Positions 1-7,625 of a DNA stretch of 27,818 nucleotides are shown here, in pieces. The notes beneath the pieces were generated by a model, which worked only from the letters and a program-made list of their open reading frames with translations, ran no database searches and was not told the origin of the DNA. This DNA comes from CAZTJA01 sp964613745 (GTDB lineage: Bacteria; Desulfobacterota; Desulfomonilia; Desulfomonilales; Desulfomonilaceae), in NCBI GenBank assembly GCA_964613745.1, contig CAZTJA010000034.1, positions 1 through 27,818 on the forward strand, read 5' to 3'. Every line of letters starts with the position of its first letter. The stretch's first letter is position 1. The position numbers were made by a program, and so were the translations under genes.

Positions 1-645
1 TCACGTTTTGCCGAATCTATTCGATCGATCAACACAACCTTGCGTTTGTCAATGCAGGATTCTGATTATCGGACATTGCTGGTGGCTGCAGCAGGTCCAT
101 CGGAGGGAAAAACGTTCTTTTCCGTAGCCTTGGGATGTGAGCTTGCCTCGTCGGGAAAAAAGGTCCTCATACTGGAAGCGGATCTGAGACGCCCCAGATT
201 AAGGGAATTATTTCGCGAATCGGGAGAGAATAACGGCCTTTCCGATGCTCTTGATCAGGAGAAATCGTTTCATTTGACCGTTTGTAAAACTCAAATTCGA
301 GGACTTCACTTTATTCCGGCCGGTAAATGTCCGGAAAATCCTCCAGCTCTCCTTGGTTCCAGACGAATGTCCGCTCTTTTAGCCAAGCTCAAGGACAAGT
401 ATGATTTCATATTGGTAGATTCACCTCCAATACTTGGCTTGTCGGATTCAGCAATTCTTAGCTCCCAGGTTGATGCCGTCATCTGTGTCATAGAACATGC
501 TCGTTTTCCGTCACCAGTCTTGAAAAGAGCTATAAAAACAATTTCCCTTGCAGGTCGGCCTATTCTGGGAGCAGTGATAAACAAATCCGATGAATCAACA
601 ATGCCATACAAGTCGCGCTATTCCCGGCACTACCTTGATCATTGA
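1..645 (+). CDS. Bacterial tyrosine kinase (Wzc/CpsD type), C-terminal part, 5'-truncated by window edge
   Basis: The frame is open from base 1, so the gene begins outside the window. The TTG at 40 is not the real start, because in-frame upstream codons read SRFAESIRSINTTL, the ExxRxxxTNL-like lead-in found before the kinase domain in polysaccharide co-polymerase/BY-kinase proteins. Visible motifs are the Walker A loop GPSEGKT, the Walker A' stretch LILEADLRRPRL, and the Walker B stretch FILVDSPPILGLSDS. The C-terminus holds three closely spaced tyrosines (YKSRYSRHY), matching the autophosphorylated Tyr cluster of this family. Known role: an inner-membrane-associated kinase controlling capsule or exopolysaccharide polymerisation and export. 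It is the only visible member of what is probably a polysaccharide locus to the left. The N-terminal Wzz membrane domain is inferred and not seen; a stand-alone CpsD-type kinase is the alternative. Confidence 0.88.
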   Translation, partial: SRFAESIRSINTTLRLSMQDSDYRTLLVAAAGPSEGKTFFSVALGCELASSGKKVLILEADLRRPRLRELFRESGENNGLSDALDQEKSFHLTVCKTQIRGLHFIPAGKCPENPPALLGSRRMSALLAKLKDKYDFILVDSPPILGLSDSAILSSQVDAVICVIEHARFPSPVLKRAIKTISLAGRPILGAVINKSDESTMPYKSRYSRHYLDH

Positions 646-722
646 GGATTCTGCCTGCTCAATCAGCCAAAATTCTGATTTGTATCGTTATCTTTCATGG
701 AAGCAATTTGGACACGACAAAT

Positions 723-750
723 AAAAAAGGAGAGCCTATGGGCTCTCCTT
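723..750 (-). terminator. Rho-independent terminator of the rnf operon
   Basis: Read on the minus strand, a perfect 10-bp stem (AAGGAGAGCC with GGCTCTCCTT) with a 4-nt loop is followed directly by a run of T residues. It lies 28 bp after the rnfB stop. On the plus strand the hairpin has no T tract, so it should act on rnf transcripts and not on the convergent kinase gene. Confidence 0.9.
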
Positions 751-778
751 GATGATTCAAATATTGCGGAAGCGCGCT

Positions 779-1699
779 CTACGCTTCAGCTGCAGGTTTC
801 GATTCCTGGGCCTGCTTTGCAGCAGAGGCGGCCTTCTTTGCTGCTTGTTCGGCCTTGATCTCCTGGACGGCCTTTTCCTGGCGGTCTTTATCCGTGTATC
901 TGAAAATAAACTGCTTACCGCAGGCCTTTACACCCGCTTGGGCAATTTCTTCCGTACAATTCTCATGATCTATTTCAATTCGATCATTCACCATTTTAAT
1001 TACTTCAGGTGCTTTTCTCGTGCATGCGCCGCAATGGATACAACCGGCATCACAAACTGCCGTCACAGCCTTGCCGCTATCCTTGGTACTGCAGGGAACG
1101 TAACAGATAGCGTCCTTAGGCAGCAGCTGCAAAACTTGCTTTGGGCAGTTCGTCACGCACAGGCCGCACCCGGTGCAAGCTTCCGGATCTATCACGGGCA
1201 TGTCATTTTCCATGTGAATAGCATGGAAGGGACAGCTCACTGCGCAATCACCGTAGCCTATGCAGGCAAAATTGCATTCGTACGGCCCACCAAAGGCAAT
1301 TGCCGCTGCCTGGCATGTATCAAAACCAACATACGCATGTTTCCTCTTTACGTGCCCGTCATTCCTAGAGCAACGCAAAACTGAAATCACACTACTTGCC
1401 GCACCCGCCGCTTTTCCCGTAATAGCTGCTACTTTTTCCGCCACTTCCTGCTTACCGGGAGCACACTTTCCTGGAGGACATGCGGGATCATTGACGACCG
1501 CTTCTGCGTAAGATTCGCATCCAGCGAATCCACAGGCGCCTCAGTTAGCTCCGGGTAAACAAGCCCGGACAGCCTCTATTTTTGGATCTACCTTGACGGC
1601 AAACTTTTTGGCGGCCAAAGCCAATGCTATTCCACAAATTATCCCAAATACCGCAAAAAAGATTATTCCGTAAAGCGCAATTGACCAAACATTTTCCAT
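779..1699 (-). CDS. rnfB: Rnf complex subunit RnfB, predicted selenoprotein (in-frame UGA at residue 53)
   Basis: RnfB is the ferredoxin-accepting Fe-S subunit of the ion-pumping ferredoxin:NAD+ oxidoreductase. The ATG at 1699, with AGAGGTG upstream, opens a frame of 306 residues interrupted once, by TGA at 1541-1543 (codon 53). Residues 1-30 form the membrane anchor. Then comes CLPGAN-U-GACGFAGC: in the RnfB Fe-S domain (PF04060 type, Cx2Cx4Cx16-17C) the UGA falls exactly on the first cysteine. Downstream are the conserved CNFACIGYGDCAVSCP (142-157) and CTGCGLCVTNCPK (175-187) ferredoxin clusters, a third CIHCGACTRKAP (220-231) whose usual fourth Cys is Ala, and an Ala/Lys-rich tail. Starting at the GTG at 1444 would delete the anchor and the first cluster, so readthrough as Sec is the simplest reading. 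A SECIS-like hairpin follows the UGA. It is the last gene of rnfCDGEAB, with a terminator 28 bp further on. Alternatives are a Cys-to-UGA sequencing error or a nonsense mutation. Confidence 0.9.
1511..1531 (-). promoter_or_regulatory. Bacterial SECIS element of rnfB
   Basis: On the minus strand, ten bases after the UGA, GATTCGC pairs perfectly with GCGAATC around a five-base loop TGGAT. A G-U pair extends the stem to eight. The loop guanines fall 19 and 20 nt after the UGA, the same spacing I count from the remembered E. coli fdhF SECIS. Bacterial SECIS elements lie inside the coding region just downstream of the Sec codon and need a G early in the apical loop for SelB binding; this one fits. 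It lies in codons for conserved residues (GFAGCES), so structure and protein sequence are both under constraint. Confidence 0.82.
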
Positions 1700-1777
1700 T
1701 AGTTACACCTCTCGCCAACGCTGATGGTTGCGATGGGAATATCTGATTGTTTTCCGAACATCTCCCAGGAGCTCCGT

Positions 1778-2728
1778 TTAGAAGATAACCAGGCCTGAAA
1801 ATCCGAGAAAAGCCAAAGCAAACAGACCAGTTACGACAAACGCAATCGGAAGTCCCGTAAAAACTGCAGGAACCCGAGCGAGCTCCAACTTTTCACGGAC
1901 ACAGGCCATTAGAAACATAGCCAACGCGAATCCAAGACCTGCACCCAAACCAAGAGTCATGCTCTCAATAGGTCCGTTCGCACTGTCCGCATTGATTAAG
2001 GGAACAGCCAAAATTATACAGTTCGTGGTGATTAAAACAAGATATACGCCAAGTTTTTTAAATAGATACGGATTGACCTTGCGCAAAACCGTGTCTACAG
2101 CCTGAACAAAAATAGCTACAGTTCCAATAAAGACTATGATTTTGAGAAAACTCAAGTGGAAGACCTTAAGCACATAAGTGTAAAGTGCCCAACACATAAT
2201 GGCTGAAAGAAACATGACCAACGTAAAGGTTATACCCATTCCGATGGCTGTTTCCTTTTTCTGCGAAACGCCGAAGAAAATACAAAGACCAAGATATTTC
2301 GTGAAAACGAAATTGTTAATGAGCATTGCGCCTAGAAATACCGCAAACAGTAGCTGGACTTGCGCTTTTTTCACGAGAAATTGCTTATCGCCGACAACTT
2401 TACCCTGAGACGTGATCCCCGTTACATCGACCACGTACTGTGACCCGGTATTGAGGGCGTCCTTGAAGTTCAGCACAGCGTTAGTTTTCTTTTCATCCAG
2501 TGTCACGGAATCAACCGGGACTCGAATATCCGGGTCCGGTTTTTCATAAACCGAATAATTCCCTGTATTCTTGGCCCAATCTTCATCTACAGGAATCCCG
2601 AACGGGATTTCTATGGCTTTATCCTTTTTAAATGAACCGGTACCCATCGTCTCCGCCCATGCACAAGATCCGATGAGCACAAGGAGGGCACTTAACACGA
2701 GACTAACTACGAGGAGATTCCTTTTCAT
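1778..2728 (-). CDS. rnfA: Rnf complex membrane subunit RnfA with an extra N-terminal secreted Ig-like domain
   Basis: The C-terminal part, from about residue 125 (VQLLFAVFLGAMLINNFVFT) to the end, is a standard RnfA/NqrE core of about 190 residues with six membrane spans and the conserved NNFVFTKYLGLC stretch. Ahead of it sit about 124 residues not normal for RnfA: a signal peptide (residues 1-25, AWA|E cleavage or possibly a lipobox IGSC) and a soluble domain. The soluble domain resembles SbsA/Big_5 Ig-like modules: a PVDEDWAKNTGNYSV segment, VDSVTLDEKK, then a GSQYVVDVTGI segment. The ATG at 2728 is chosen over the TTG at 2731 because it follows GGAGG at good spacing and overlaps the rnfE stop as TGATG. 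A periplasmic domain fused here requires an N-out topology. Role: part of the ion-translocating membrane core. Certain as RnfA; the fold of the extra domain is inferred from pattern only. Confidence 0.93.
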   Translation of the reverse strand: MKRNLLVVSLVLSALLVLIGSCAWAETMGTGSFKKDKAIEIPFGIPVDEDWAKNTGNYSVYEKPDPDIRVPVDSVTLDEKKTNAVLNFKDALNTGSQYVVDVTGITSQGKVVGDKQFLVKKAQVQLLFAVFLGAMLINNFVFTKYLGLCIFFGVSQKKETAIGMGITFTLVMFLSAIMCWALYTYVLKVFHLSFLKIIVFIGTVAIFVQAVDTVLRKVNPYLFKKLGVYLVLITTNCIILAVPLINADSANGPIESMTLGLGAGLGFALAMFLMACVREKLELARVPAVFTGLPIAFVVTGLFALAFLGFSGLVIF

Positions 2729-3348
2729 CAATGACCTCCCCCGGATGCGGGAATTTTTCCCGTAATTTTGAATTCGAGCCAGTTGAATATCGCCATGACG
2801 AACCCAATAACGAAAAACCCCCCTGCAGGCAATATCATGACGAGCAAGGGTTTGAATCCCAAAATGTCATATCCAAGGAGTTGGCCGGTTCCGAAAAACT
2901 CTCGAATAGCGCTCACCAGGGTGAGACCGAACAGAAACCCGAGTCCCATCCCCAAACCATCGAAGAACGATGGCACAAGAGGCTCCTTTGAAGCAAACAG
3001 TTCAAGCCTCGATATGATGATTGCAAAAACGACGATGAGTTTGATGAATAGCTCAACTTTTTTGTACGCCTCCGGTGAAAACACCGGCAATACCATATCT
3101 GCAACACTAACCCAAAGTGCGATGACTATGACATATGCGGGAATTCGGACCTTGGGGTGAATAATGTTTTTGAAAATGGCAACCGTGCAGCTTGAAAACA
3201 CTTGAACAAAGACAACCGCTATGCCAAGCAGGAGTCCGTTTTCAACTGAGGTCGTAACCGCAACGGCCGGACACAAACTTAGGGCTAATCTAAAAATCGG
3301 GTTCTCAGGAATTAACCCATTCCAAATTAATGTAGCGTTCCTACTCAA
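2728..3348 (-). CDS. rnfE: Rnf complex membrane subunit RnfE
   Basis: The 206-residue, six-span membrane protein belongs to the RnfE/NqrD family and is a paralogue of RnfA with opposite membrane orientation. The diagnostic LSLCPAVAVTTSVENGLLLG lies near residues 24-43. Later come SRLELFASKEPLVPSFFDGLGMG-type residues and a conserved REFFGTG. The start is TTG at 3348, preceded by GGAGG five bases upstream; no ATG lies nearby. The gene is 12 bp after rnfG and overlaps rnfA by one base (TGATG), implying translational coupling. RnfA and RnfE together hold the in-membrane Fe-S site and ion path in the Rnf/Nqr family. Length is within the usual range and nothing is missing. Confidence 0.95.
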   Translation of the reverse strand: MSRNATLIWNGLIPENPIFRLALSLCPAVAVTTSVENGLLLGIAVVFVQVFSSCTVAIFKNIIHPKVRIPAYVIVIALWVSVADMVLPVFSPEAYKKVELFIKLIVVFAIIISRLELFASKEPLVPSFFDGLGMGLGFLFGLTLVSAIREFFGTGQLLGYDILGFKPLLVMILPAGGFFVIGFVMAIFNWLEFKITGKIPASGGGH

Positions 3349-3360
3349 GACGACCTCCGT

Positions 3361-4263
3361 TTAAAAAACAGCCTGAACGTTTTCTTTTTTAAGGGCTTCG
3401 TTCAGAATATCAAGACGATAGACGAATTTGCGGACCGTATCTTTAACTCCGGTAGTAACGGCCTTTGTCGATATAGTCGCGCCGGTGAGAGCGTAAATAT
3501 CGTCCTTTAAATGTTTTTCACGAATACCGGCCAACTGCTCCTTACCCAAATTGGCCTTTTTGGCCTTATTGGGGTCAAGTGCAACCAGGTAGTCGTCCGG
3601 GAGCGGCTCTTTAACTACTTTCAGGCCCTTAAGGGCTTCAGAAGACTTACCTTTGAATTGATTCTTGAAAAAATCTCGCTTGATCTCGTCACCGAGGCCC
3701 GGGTCTTCTTCGGATTTCGTTATCTCGATTCCCGTTACGGTGAATTCAGGATCCATCGACACCATGAGATCTATAAATGTTTTGAAACCTTGCGTTACAC
3801 CGGGGACCACATACCCCATTCGTGCATCCCCTTTATTTGCTACATAAAAGGTCTCAGCATAGTTGGCCCGCGCTCCACCCAATGCACCCAGAACCACTGC
3901 ATCCCTGGAAGCCCGATCAGCCAATTTAATTTCATCGGCATCGATCAGGGTCACTTTTCCTGGTTTGCCGGCCATATCCACTTCTACAAGAGCATGCTTC
4001 TTGTCCTTGAGAGGAACGACATACCCTAGCGTGATGCCTTCAGGTCGGTTTACAACGTATCTGTGGACGCTATACACCTTGAGGCCATCGGGAGTTTCTT
4101 TACCGGATCCGAATCCCAGAAGTCCTTCAATGACTTCCTTCTTACCCTTCTCTTCGTTTTCCTTGCGAGTGTGTTCGGTCCAGGCAAAAACGGCTCCAAG
4201 CACAAGGGCCGCAGCAATACAGATAATAGTTAAACTTGCCGTTATTTTTAGTATTTCTTTCAT
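3361..4263 (-). CDS. rnfG: Rnf complex subunit RnfG, covalent-FMN protein
   Basis: The ATG at 4263 has AGAGGG upstream and gives 300 residues; an upstream in-frame extension overlapping rnfD has no supporting ribosome site. One N-terminal transmembrane helix (about residues 8-29) anchors a periplasmic domain. The FMN-attachment motif is LTGATIST near residues 265-272, whose Thr carries FMN by a phosphoester bond in this family, as in NqrC. The protein is about 100 residues longer than gammaproteobacterial RnfG, with a charged insert around residues 30-60. It lies 13 bp after rnfD and 12 bp before rnfE. Role: periplasmic electron carrier between RnfD and the membrane core. Confidence 0.93.
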   Translation of the reverse strand: MKEILKITASLTIICIAAALVLGAVFAWTEHTRKENEEKGKKEVIEGLLGFGSGKETPDGLKVYSVHRYVVNRPEGITLGYVVPLKDKKHALVEVDMAGKPGKVTLIDADEIKLADRASRDAVVLGALGGARANYAETFYVANKGDARMGYVVPGVTQGFKTFIDLMVSMDPEFTVTGIEITKSEEDPGLGDEIKRDFFKNQFKGKSSEALKGLKVVKEPLPDDYLVALDPNKAKKANLGKEQLAGIREKHLKDDIYALTGATISTKAVTTGVKDTVRKFVYRLDILNEALKKENVQAVF

Positions 4264-4276
4264 AGCACCCTCTTTC

Positions 4277-5308
4277 CTACTTTGTTGCCGGAGCAGGCAC
4301 CGCTTTAGGCGGAGCGAATCGCTTAGGCTTAAACCACTCATCGAGAGCAGGTGTGAGAGTGTTCATCAGCAAGATGGCGTAGCAAACGCCTTCCGGATAA
4401 CCGCCTTTTAATCGAATAAGAACGGTGAGCGCCCCTACCCCGATGCCAAAAATTATTTGCCCTGTTTTGATTGTCGGGGAAGTGACGTAATCAGTGGCCA
4501 TGTAGAACGCGCCGAGCATTAAACCACCGGATAAAATGTGGAATAGAGGATTTCCGGAAAACCACGTTTCACCACCGGCTATCCATGCAAATATTCCTGC
4601 AGAAGCTATGGTCGACACCGGAATGTGCCAACTGATGATTCCTCGGGCCAGAAGGAACAAACCTCCCAGAAGGATGAGAAGAGCCGAGGTCTCCCCAATG
4701 CAGCCGGGCTGGTGTCCTATAAAGAAATTTTTATAGATCGTGCCCATGTCCCCGAACTGTTGTACCAACGCACTATAACCATAGTGCCGCAATACATAGA
4801 GAGGCGTGGCGGTGCTCACTGCATCAACGTTCCCTACATATGCTAGGGCTGATGCTTTCCCCCAATCAATGGGAGGTATCCAAGCGGCGGTCATCGCGAC
4901 CGGAAATGCCGCAGTGAGAATTGCTCGTCCCACGAGGGCGGGATTCCAAACATTGAATCCTAAGCCGCCCATGAGTTCCTTGTTTATGTAAATAGCTGCT
5001 ACGGCTCCGATGAACGGTAGCCAGTAAGGGACCCCAGGAGGAATAACAAAAGCCATCAGAACGCCTGTCAAAACGGCACTGCCGTCCTTAACCGAAACGG
5101 GTCTTCCCATTCCCTTCTGGCTTATTGCTTCCACTATGATGCACGAAAGCACACTCGATAGAGTGATAAAAAGGCTTCTTAAGCCGAAATTATAGATTGA
5201 AAACAGCAGCACGGGCATTAGGGTGGCGGTGACGGTCCACATTATACCCGCAGTAGTTATCCCCTTCCTGATATGGGGGGACACCGAAACTGCCCATTGT
5301 GGCTCCAA
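4277..5308 (-). CDS. rnfD: Rnf complex membrane subunit RnfD, covalent-FMN protein; start uncertain
   Basis: The family-typical VSVSPHIR lies near the N-terminus, followed by eight to nine predicted membrane spans. STATPL near residue 167 is the FMN-binding motif (Thr acceptor) of RnfD/NqrB. The start is unclear: TTG at 5308 is the first recognised start codon in the open frame, but it has no Shine-Dalgarno sequence. The only strong one (GGGGGAGG, 5347-5354) stands eight bases before an in-frame ATC at 5338, and no ATG or GTG exists back to the upstream stop at 5423. The real protein may therefore be ten residues longer. It follows rnfC after an unusually long gap for this operon (about 185 bp) that contains a hairpin. 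Role: membrane arm of electron transfer. Confidence 0.93.
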   Translation of the reverse strand: MEPQWAVSVSPHIRKGITTAGIMWTVTATLMPVLLFSIYNFGLRSLFITLSSVLSCIIVEAISQKGMGRPVSVKDGSAVLTGVLMAFVIPPGVPYWLPFIGAVAAIYINKELMGGLGFNVWNPALVGRAILTAAFPVAMTAAWIPPIDWGKASALAYVGNVDAVSTATPLYVLRHYGYSALVQQFGDMGTIYKNFFIGHQPGCIGETSALLILLGGLFLLARGIISWHIPVSTIASAGIFAWIAGGETWFSGNPLFHILSGGLMLGAFYMATDYVTSPTIKTGQIIFGIGVGALTVLIRLKGGYPEGVCYAILLMNTLTPALDEWFKPKRFAPPKAVPAPATK

Positions 5309-5451
5309 AGCCGGTGTCTTTTGCTCTAGAGTTTCGATTTTACCATCCTCCCCCGGCTGCTCTCGGACACCCGGATATAGTTCCGTTCGGCAAGTCCCGA
5401 AAGTCTGGGCCGGTACCTTTATTTAAAATCAAATACTTATATGATCACAGG

Positions 5452-5467
5452 TCGGGAAATCCCGACT
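5452..5467. other. Hairpin in the rnfC-rnfD intercistronic gap
   Basis: A perfect inverted repeat GTCGGGA-AA-TCCCGAC lies 27 bp after the rnfC stop. In the minus-strand mRNA it forms a six- to seven-base-pair stem without a following U tract, so it is not a normal terminator. It could stabilise or process the mRNA between the soluble NADH subunit and the membrane subunits. Function is inferred from position only. Confidence 0.45.
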
Positions 5468-5493
5468 TATATCCGTAGAAAATTAGATCCCGA

Positions 5494-6816
5494 TCAACCG
5501 TGCTTCTTCACCGCAATTTTTGCGAGTCTCGCAAACTGCACAAGAGGTCTCTTGGCAGGACATACATAAGCGCAGCAACCACATTCGAAGCACTCGAATA
5601 CACCGAATTTTTCCGTTAAATGCCCTTTATTGGCTTCAACGTATAGGCCGACTTCCTTGGGAGAAAGCCCCATAGGGCAGGCATTCACGCACCAGCCGCA
5701 ATGGATGCAAGGCCCAAATTCGCCTAAATCCGTCTCGGAACTGTTTAGGAACAGCACACCGGAGGTGGTCTTTGTGATAGGAACTTCCATGCTCGAAACT
5801 GCGAATCCCATCATAGGTCCACCTGAAACTATTTTAACGAGATCAGTCGTACCGCCTAAATAATCAACAATGGACGACAAAACGGTTCCGACGCGGACCT
5901 TCAGATTCGCCGGACGATTGATTGCTCTTCCGGAGAAAGTCACCACTTTTTCATACAAAGGCTTCTGCATTTCAGCCGCTTCACTTATAGCCAGTGTCGT
6001 CGATATGTTTTGTACGATTACACCAACATCGAAGGGCAATCCACCGCCAGGTACGGATCGACCGGTCAGTGAATAGATCAACTGCTTTTCAGATCCTTGT
6101 GGATATTTAACCGTCATACCTTGGACTCTGACGGAAAAATCATCCTTTCCCTGGGAGGCTTCGGCAGCTTTATTCATTACATTAATAGCGTCGGGTTTGT
6201 TCAACTCTATACCAATAACCGCCTGCTTAATGCCGAGAATCTTGAGGATAATCTTCGTACCCTCGACGATTTTTTCAGGATATTCCAGCATGAGACGGTG
6301 ATCGGTCGTAAGGTAAGGCTCACACTCAGCACCGTTCAAAACCAATGTGTCAACTTTGGCATTCGGCGGGGGCGATAGTTTAACGTGCGTGGGAAAACCT
6401 GCTCCACCTAACCCGACTATTCCCGCATCTTTTACTCGGGCGAGCAATTGCTCTCGCGTAAGCTTGCGCCAGTCGTGCAATTCATAAGAGCGCGGCGCAG
6501 CAGCGGGATCTCTTTCAATAATAATGGCCTCGCATCTGACCATTGTCGGATGGGGTCTTGGCTCAATAGCCTTAACCGTGCCGGTCACACTGCTGTGGAT
6601 GGTAGCTCCGAGTGCCTTTTCCACCACAGCTATGGGCTCGCCTTCCTGAACCGTCTGTTTTTTCTTTACAATCGGTTTAGCGGGAGCTCCGAAATGCATG
6701 GATAACGGCAGCACAACCTGATCAGGTAGCGGCATCTCTTCTATTGAAAGGTGCTCCGTTAATTCCTTATGCTCGTCGGGATGTATACCACCTTTTGGGA
6801 ATGTTGCTTCAGACAT
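5494..6816 (-). CDS. rnfC: Rnf complex subunit RnfC, NADH-binding Fe-S/FMN subunit
   Basis: First gene of the operon; ATG at 6816 with GAGGAG just upstream. At 440 residues it is the short form without the long C-terminal repeat tail of gammaproteobacterial RsxC. The N-terminal part has a biotinyl-lipoyl-like sandwich (QEGEPIAVVEKALGATIHSS, about 58-77). The nucleotide/FMN site GLGGAGFPTHVKL is near 136-148, as in complex I NuoF/Nqo1. Two [4Fe-4S] motifs, CIHCGWCVNACP and CFECGCCAYVCP, lie near the C-terminus. Role: site of NAD+ reduction by electrons from RnfB, or NADH oxidation in the reverse mode. No irregularities. Confidence 0.96.
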   Translation of the reverse strand: MSEATFPKGGIHPDEHKELTEHLSIEEMPLPDQVVLPLSMHFGAPAKPIVKKKQTVQEGEPIAVVEKALGATIHSSVTGTVKAIEPRPHPTMVRCEAIIIERDPAAAPRSYELHDWRKLTREQLLARVKDAGIVGLGGAGFPTHVKLSPPPNAKVDTLVLNGAECEPYLTTDHRLMLEYPEKIVEGTKIILKILGIKQAVIGIELNKPDAINVMNKAAEASQGKDDFSVRVQGMTVKYPQGSEKQLIYSLTGRSVPGGGLPFDVGVIVQNISTTLAISEAAEMQKPLYEKVVTFSGRAINRPANLKVRVGTVLSSIVDYLGGTTDLVKIVSGGPMMGFAVSSMEVPITKTTSGVLFLNSSETDLGEFGPCIHCGWCVNACPMGLSPKEVGLYVEANKGHLTEKFGVFECFECGCCAYVCPAKRPLVQFARLAKIAVKKHG

Positions 6817-7244
6817 AGCTCCTCGGTTCGCGACTGGACGCTACCGGGTAAACGGGTTTTGACGTTGTTTTTACCCGTAGGCCTCGCGGTGAATCTATCA
6901 GATTTGAATGCGGCTTAGAAAAGCCATGGAGGGCTTTCTTCAATACGACACATTAAATTATGCGGCATTGATTAATAAGTCAAGATTTTCTTCGGCATGT
7001 AAAGGGGGCAAGCCGAATTACACTTATATCTCCCATCAGCGAAAGGAACCAAACTACGACATTGTCCGGATTTGCATGATCTCTAATGAGGGAAAATGAA
7101 CGAAGAACACTCATTAAAAAATAAATGAAAGCTCAATATTACGGAGGGTAACTTCACGAAAAATGAACGAAAGGGGTATTCGGATAAAGGGATGAACCCA
7201 GAATAGCCAATCGACTACCGAACGGGTTCAAAAGCAATCTCGAT
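6817..7244 (-). promoter_or_regulatory. rnf operon upstream region: candidate promoter and leader hairpin
   Basis: This 428-bp gap holds no convincing gene. Reading toward rnfC, a candidate -35 TTGACT (6978-6983) is followed by TAATTT at 17-bp spacing (6955-6960) or CATAAT at 15 bp. About 100 bases downstream, CGGGTAAA (6845-6852) pairs with TTTACCCG (6870-6877) and would form an 8-bp stem in the 5' leader about 28 bases before the rnfC start. Nearer arsR, GAACCC/GGGTTC arms 23 bases apart (around 7193-7231) may be a weak arsR terminator. The promoter is a pattern match only. Confidence 0.35.
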
Positions 7245-7613
7245 TTAGGTGTTGTGCTGCTCTTCGAGCCTCCTCTTTTCTATGTTGTCGATTATACATT
7301 TAGCCCAGCCGTCTGTTACTGAATAGACCATCTCAAGTCCCTGTCGAGTGGATGCGATAATTCCTCGACTCTTCAGATGAATTAAATGCTGAGACACCGT
7401 TGCCTGATGGAGCCCAAGACATTCCTGCATATTCTTTACATTGCAACCGCCTACTTTGAGCAATCCATAAACTATCTTCAACCGAATCGGATGCCCCAAA
7501 GCCTTGAAGATTTCAGCCTCCCGGGAAAACTCCATTTTCTTAACATCGAGGAATAATTTTTCAAGGTCCTCGTCCATTTCCCTGTATTCTAATTCATCGG
7601 CCAAAGGACTCAT
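7245..7613 (-). CDS. ArsR/SmtB-family winged-helix regulator
   Basis: The 122-residue protein has the ArsR signature: EIFKALGHPIRLKIVYGLL (helices before the HTH), recognition region HQATVSQHLIHLKSRGII, and wing RQGLEMVYSV. Two cysteines sit in GGCNVKNMQECLG, in and just before the HTH, and a third near the C-terminus. A pair near the alpha3 position is where metal- or thiol-sensing ArsR proteins often place their sensor residues, so redox, sulfide or metalloid sensing is plausible but unproven. The ATG at 7613 follows AAGGGTGA and lies 12 bases after the stop of the small selenoprotein gene, as the last gene of tlpA-selenoprotein-arsR. An AT-rich palindrome at the operon promoter is a candidate site for autoregulation. 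Confidence 0.88.
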   Translation of the reverse strand: MSPLADELEYREMDEDLEKLFLDVKKMEFSREAEIFKALGHPIRLKIVYGLLKVGGCNVKNMQECLGLHQATVSQHLIHLKSRGIIASTRQGLEMVYSVTDGWAKCIIDNIEKRRLEEQHNT

Positions 7614-7625
7614 TCACAATCACCC

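Noticed and set aside
749..1384. Long plus-strand open frame opposite rnfB
   Set aside because: It is antisense to conserved RnfB ferredoxin clusters, has no ribosome site and no protein character of its own.
779..1444. rnfB starting at the GTG at 1444 as a shortened protein
   Set aside because: This start would remove the membrane anchor and the first Fe-S motif, which are present upstream in the same frame and interrupted only by one UGA.
2731..3160. Overlapping plus-strand open frames opposite rnfE
   Set aside because: They are shadows of a conserved membrane protein gene with no start signals.
5464..5496. UGA at the end of rnfC as another Sec codon
   Set aside because: The C-terminus is already complete, readthrough adds only a few unconserved residues, and no hairpin sits at SECIS distance; the palindrome at 5452-5467 begins about 26 nt after the UGA, but the frame ends before it.
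6908..7099. 63-residue plus-strand open frame in the rnf upstream region
   Set aside because: No Shine-Dalgarno, no recognisable features, and it overlaps the likely rnf promoter on the other strand.
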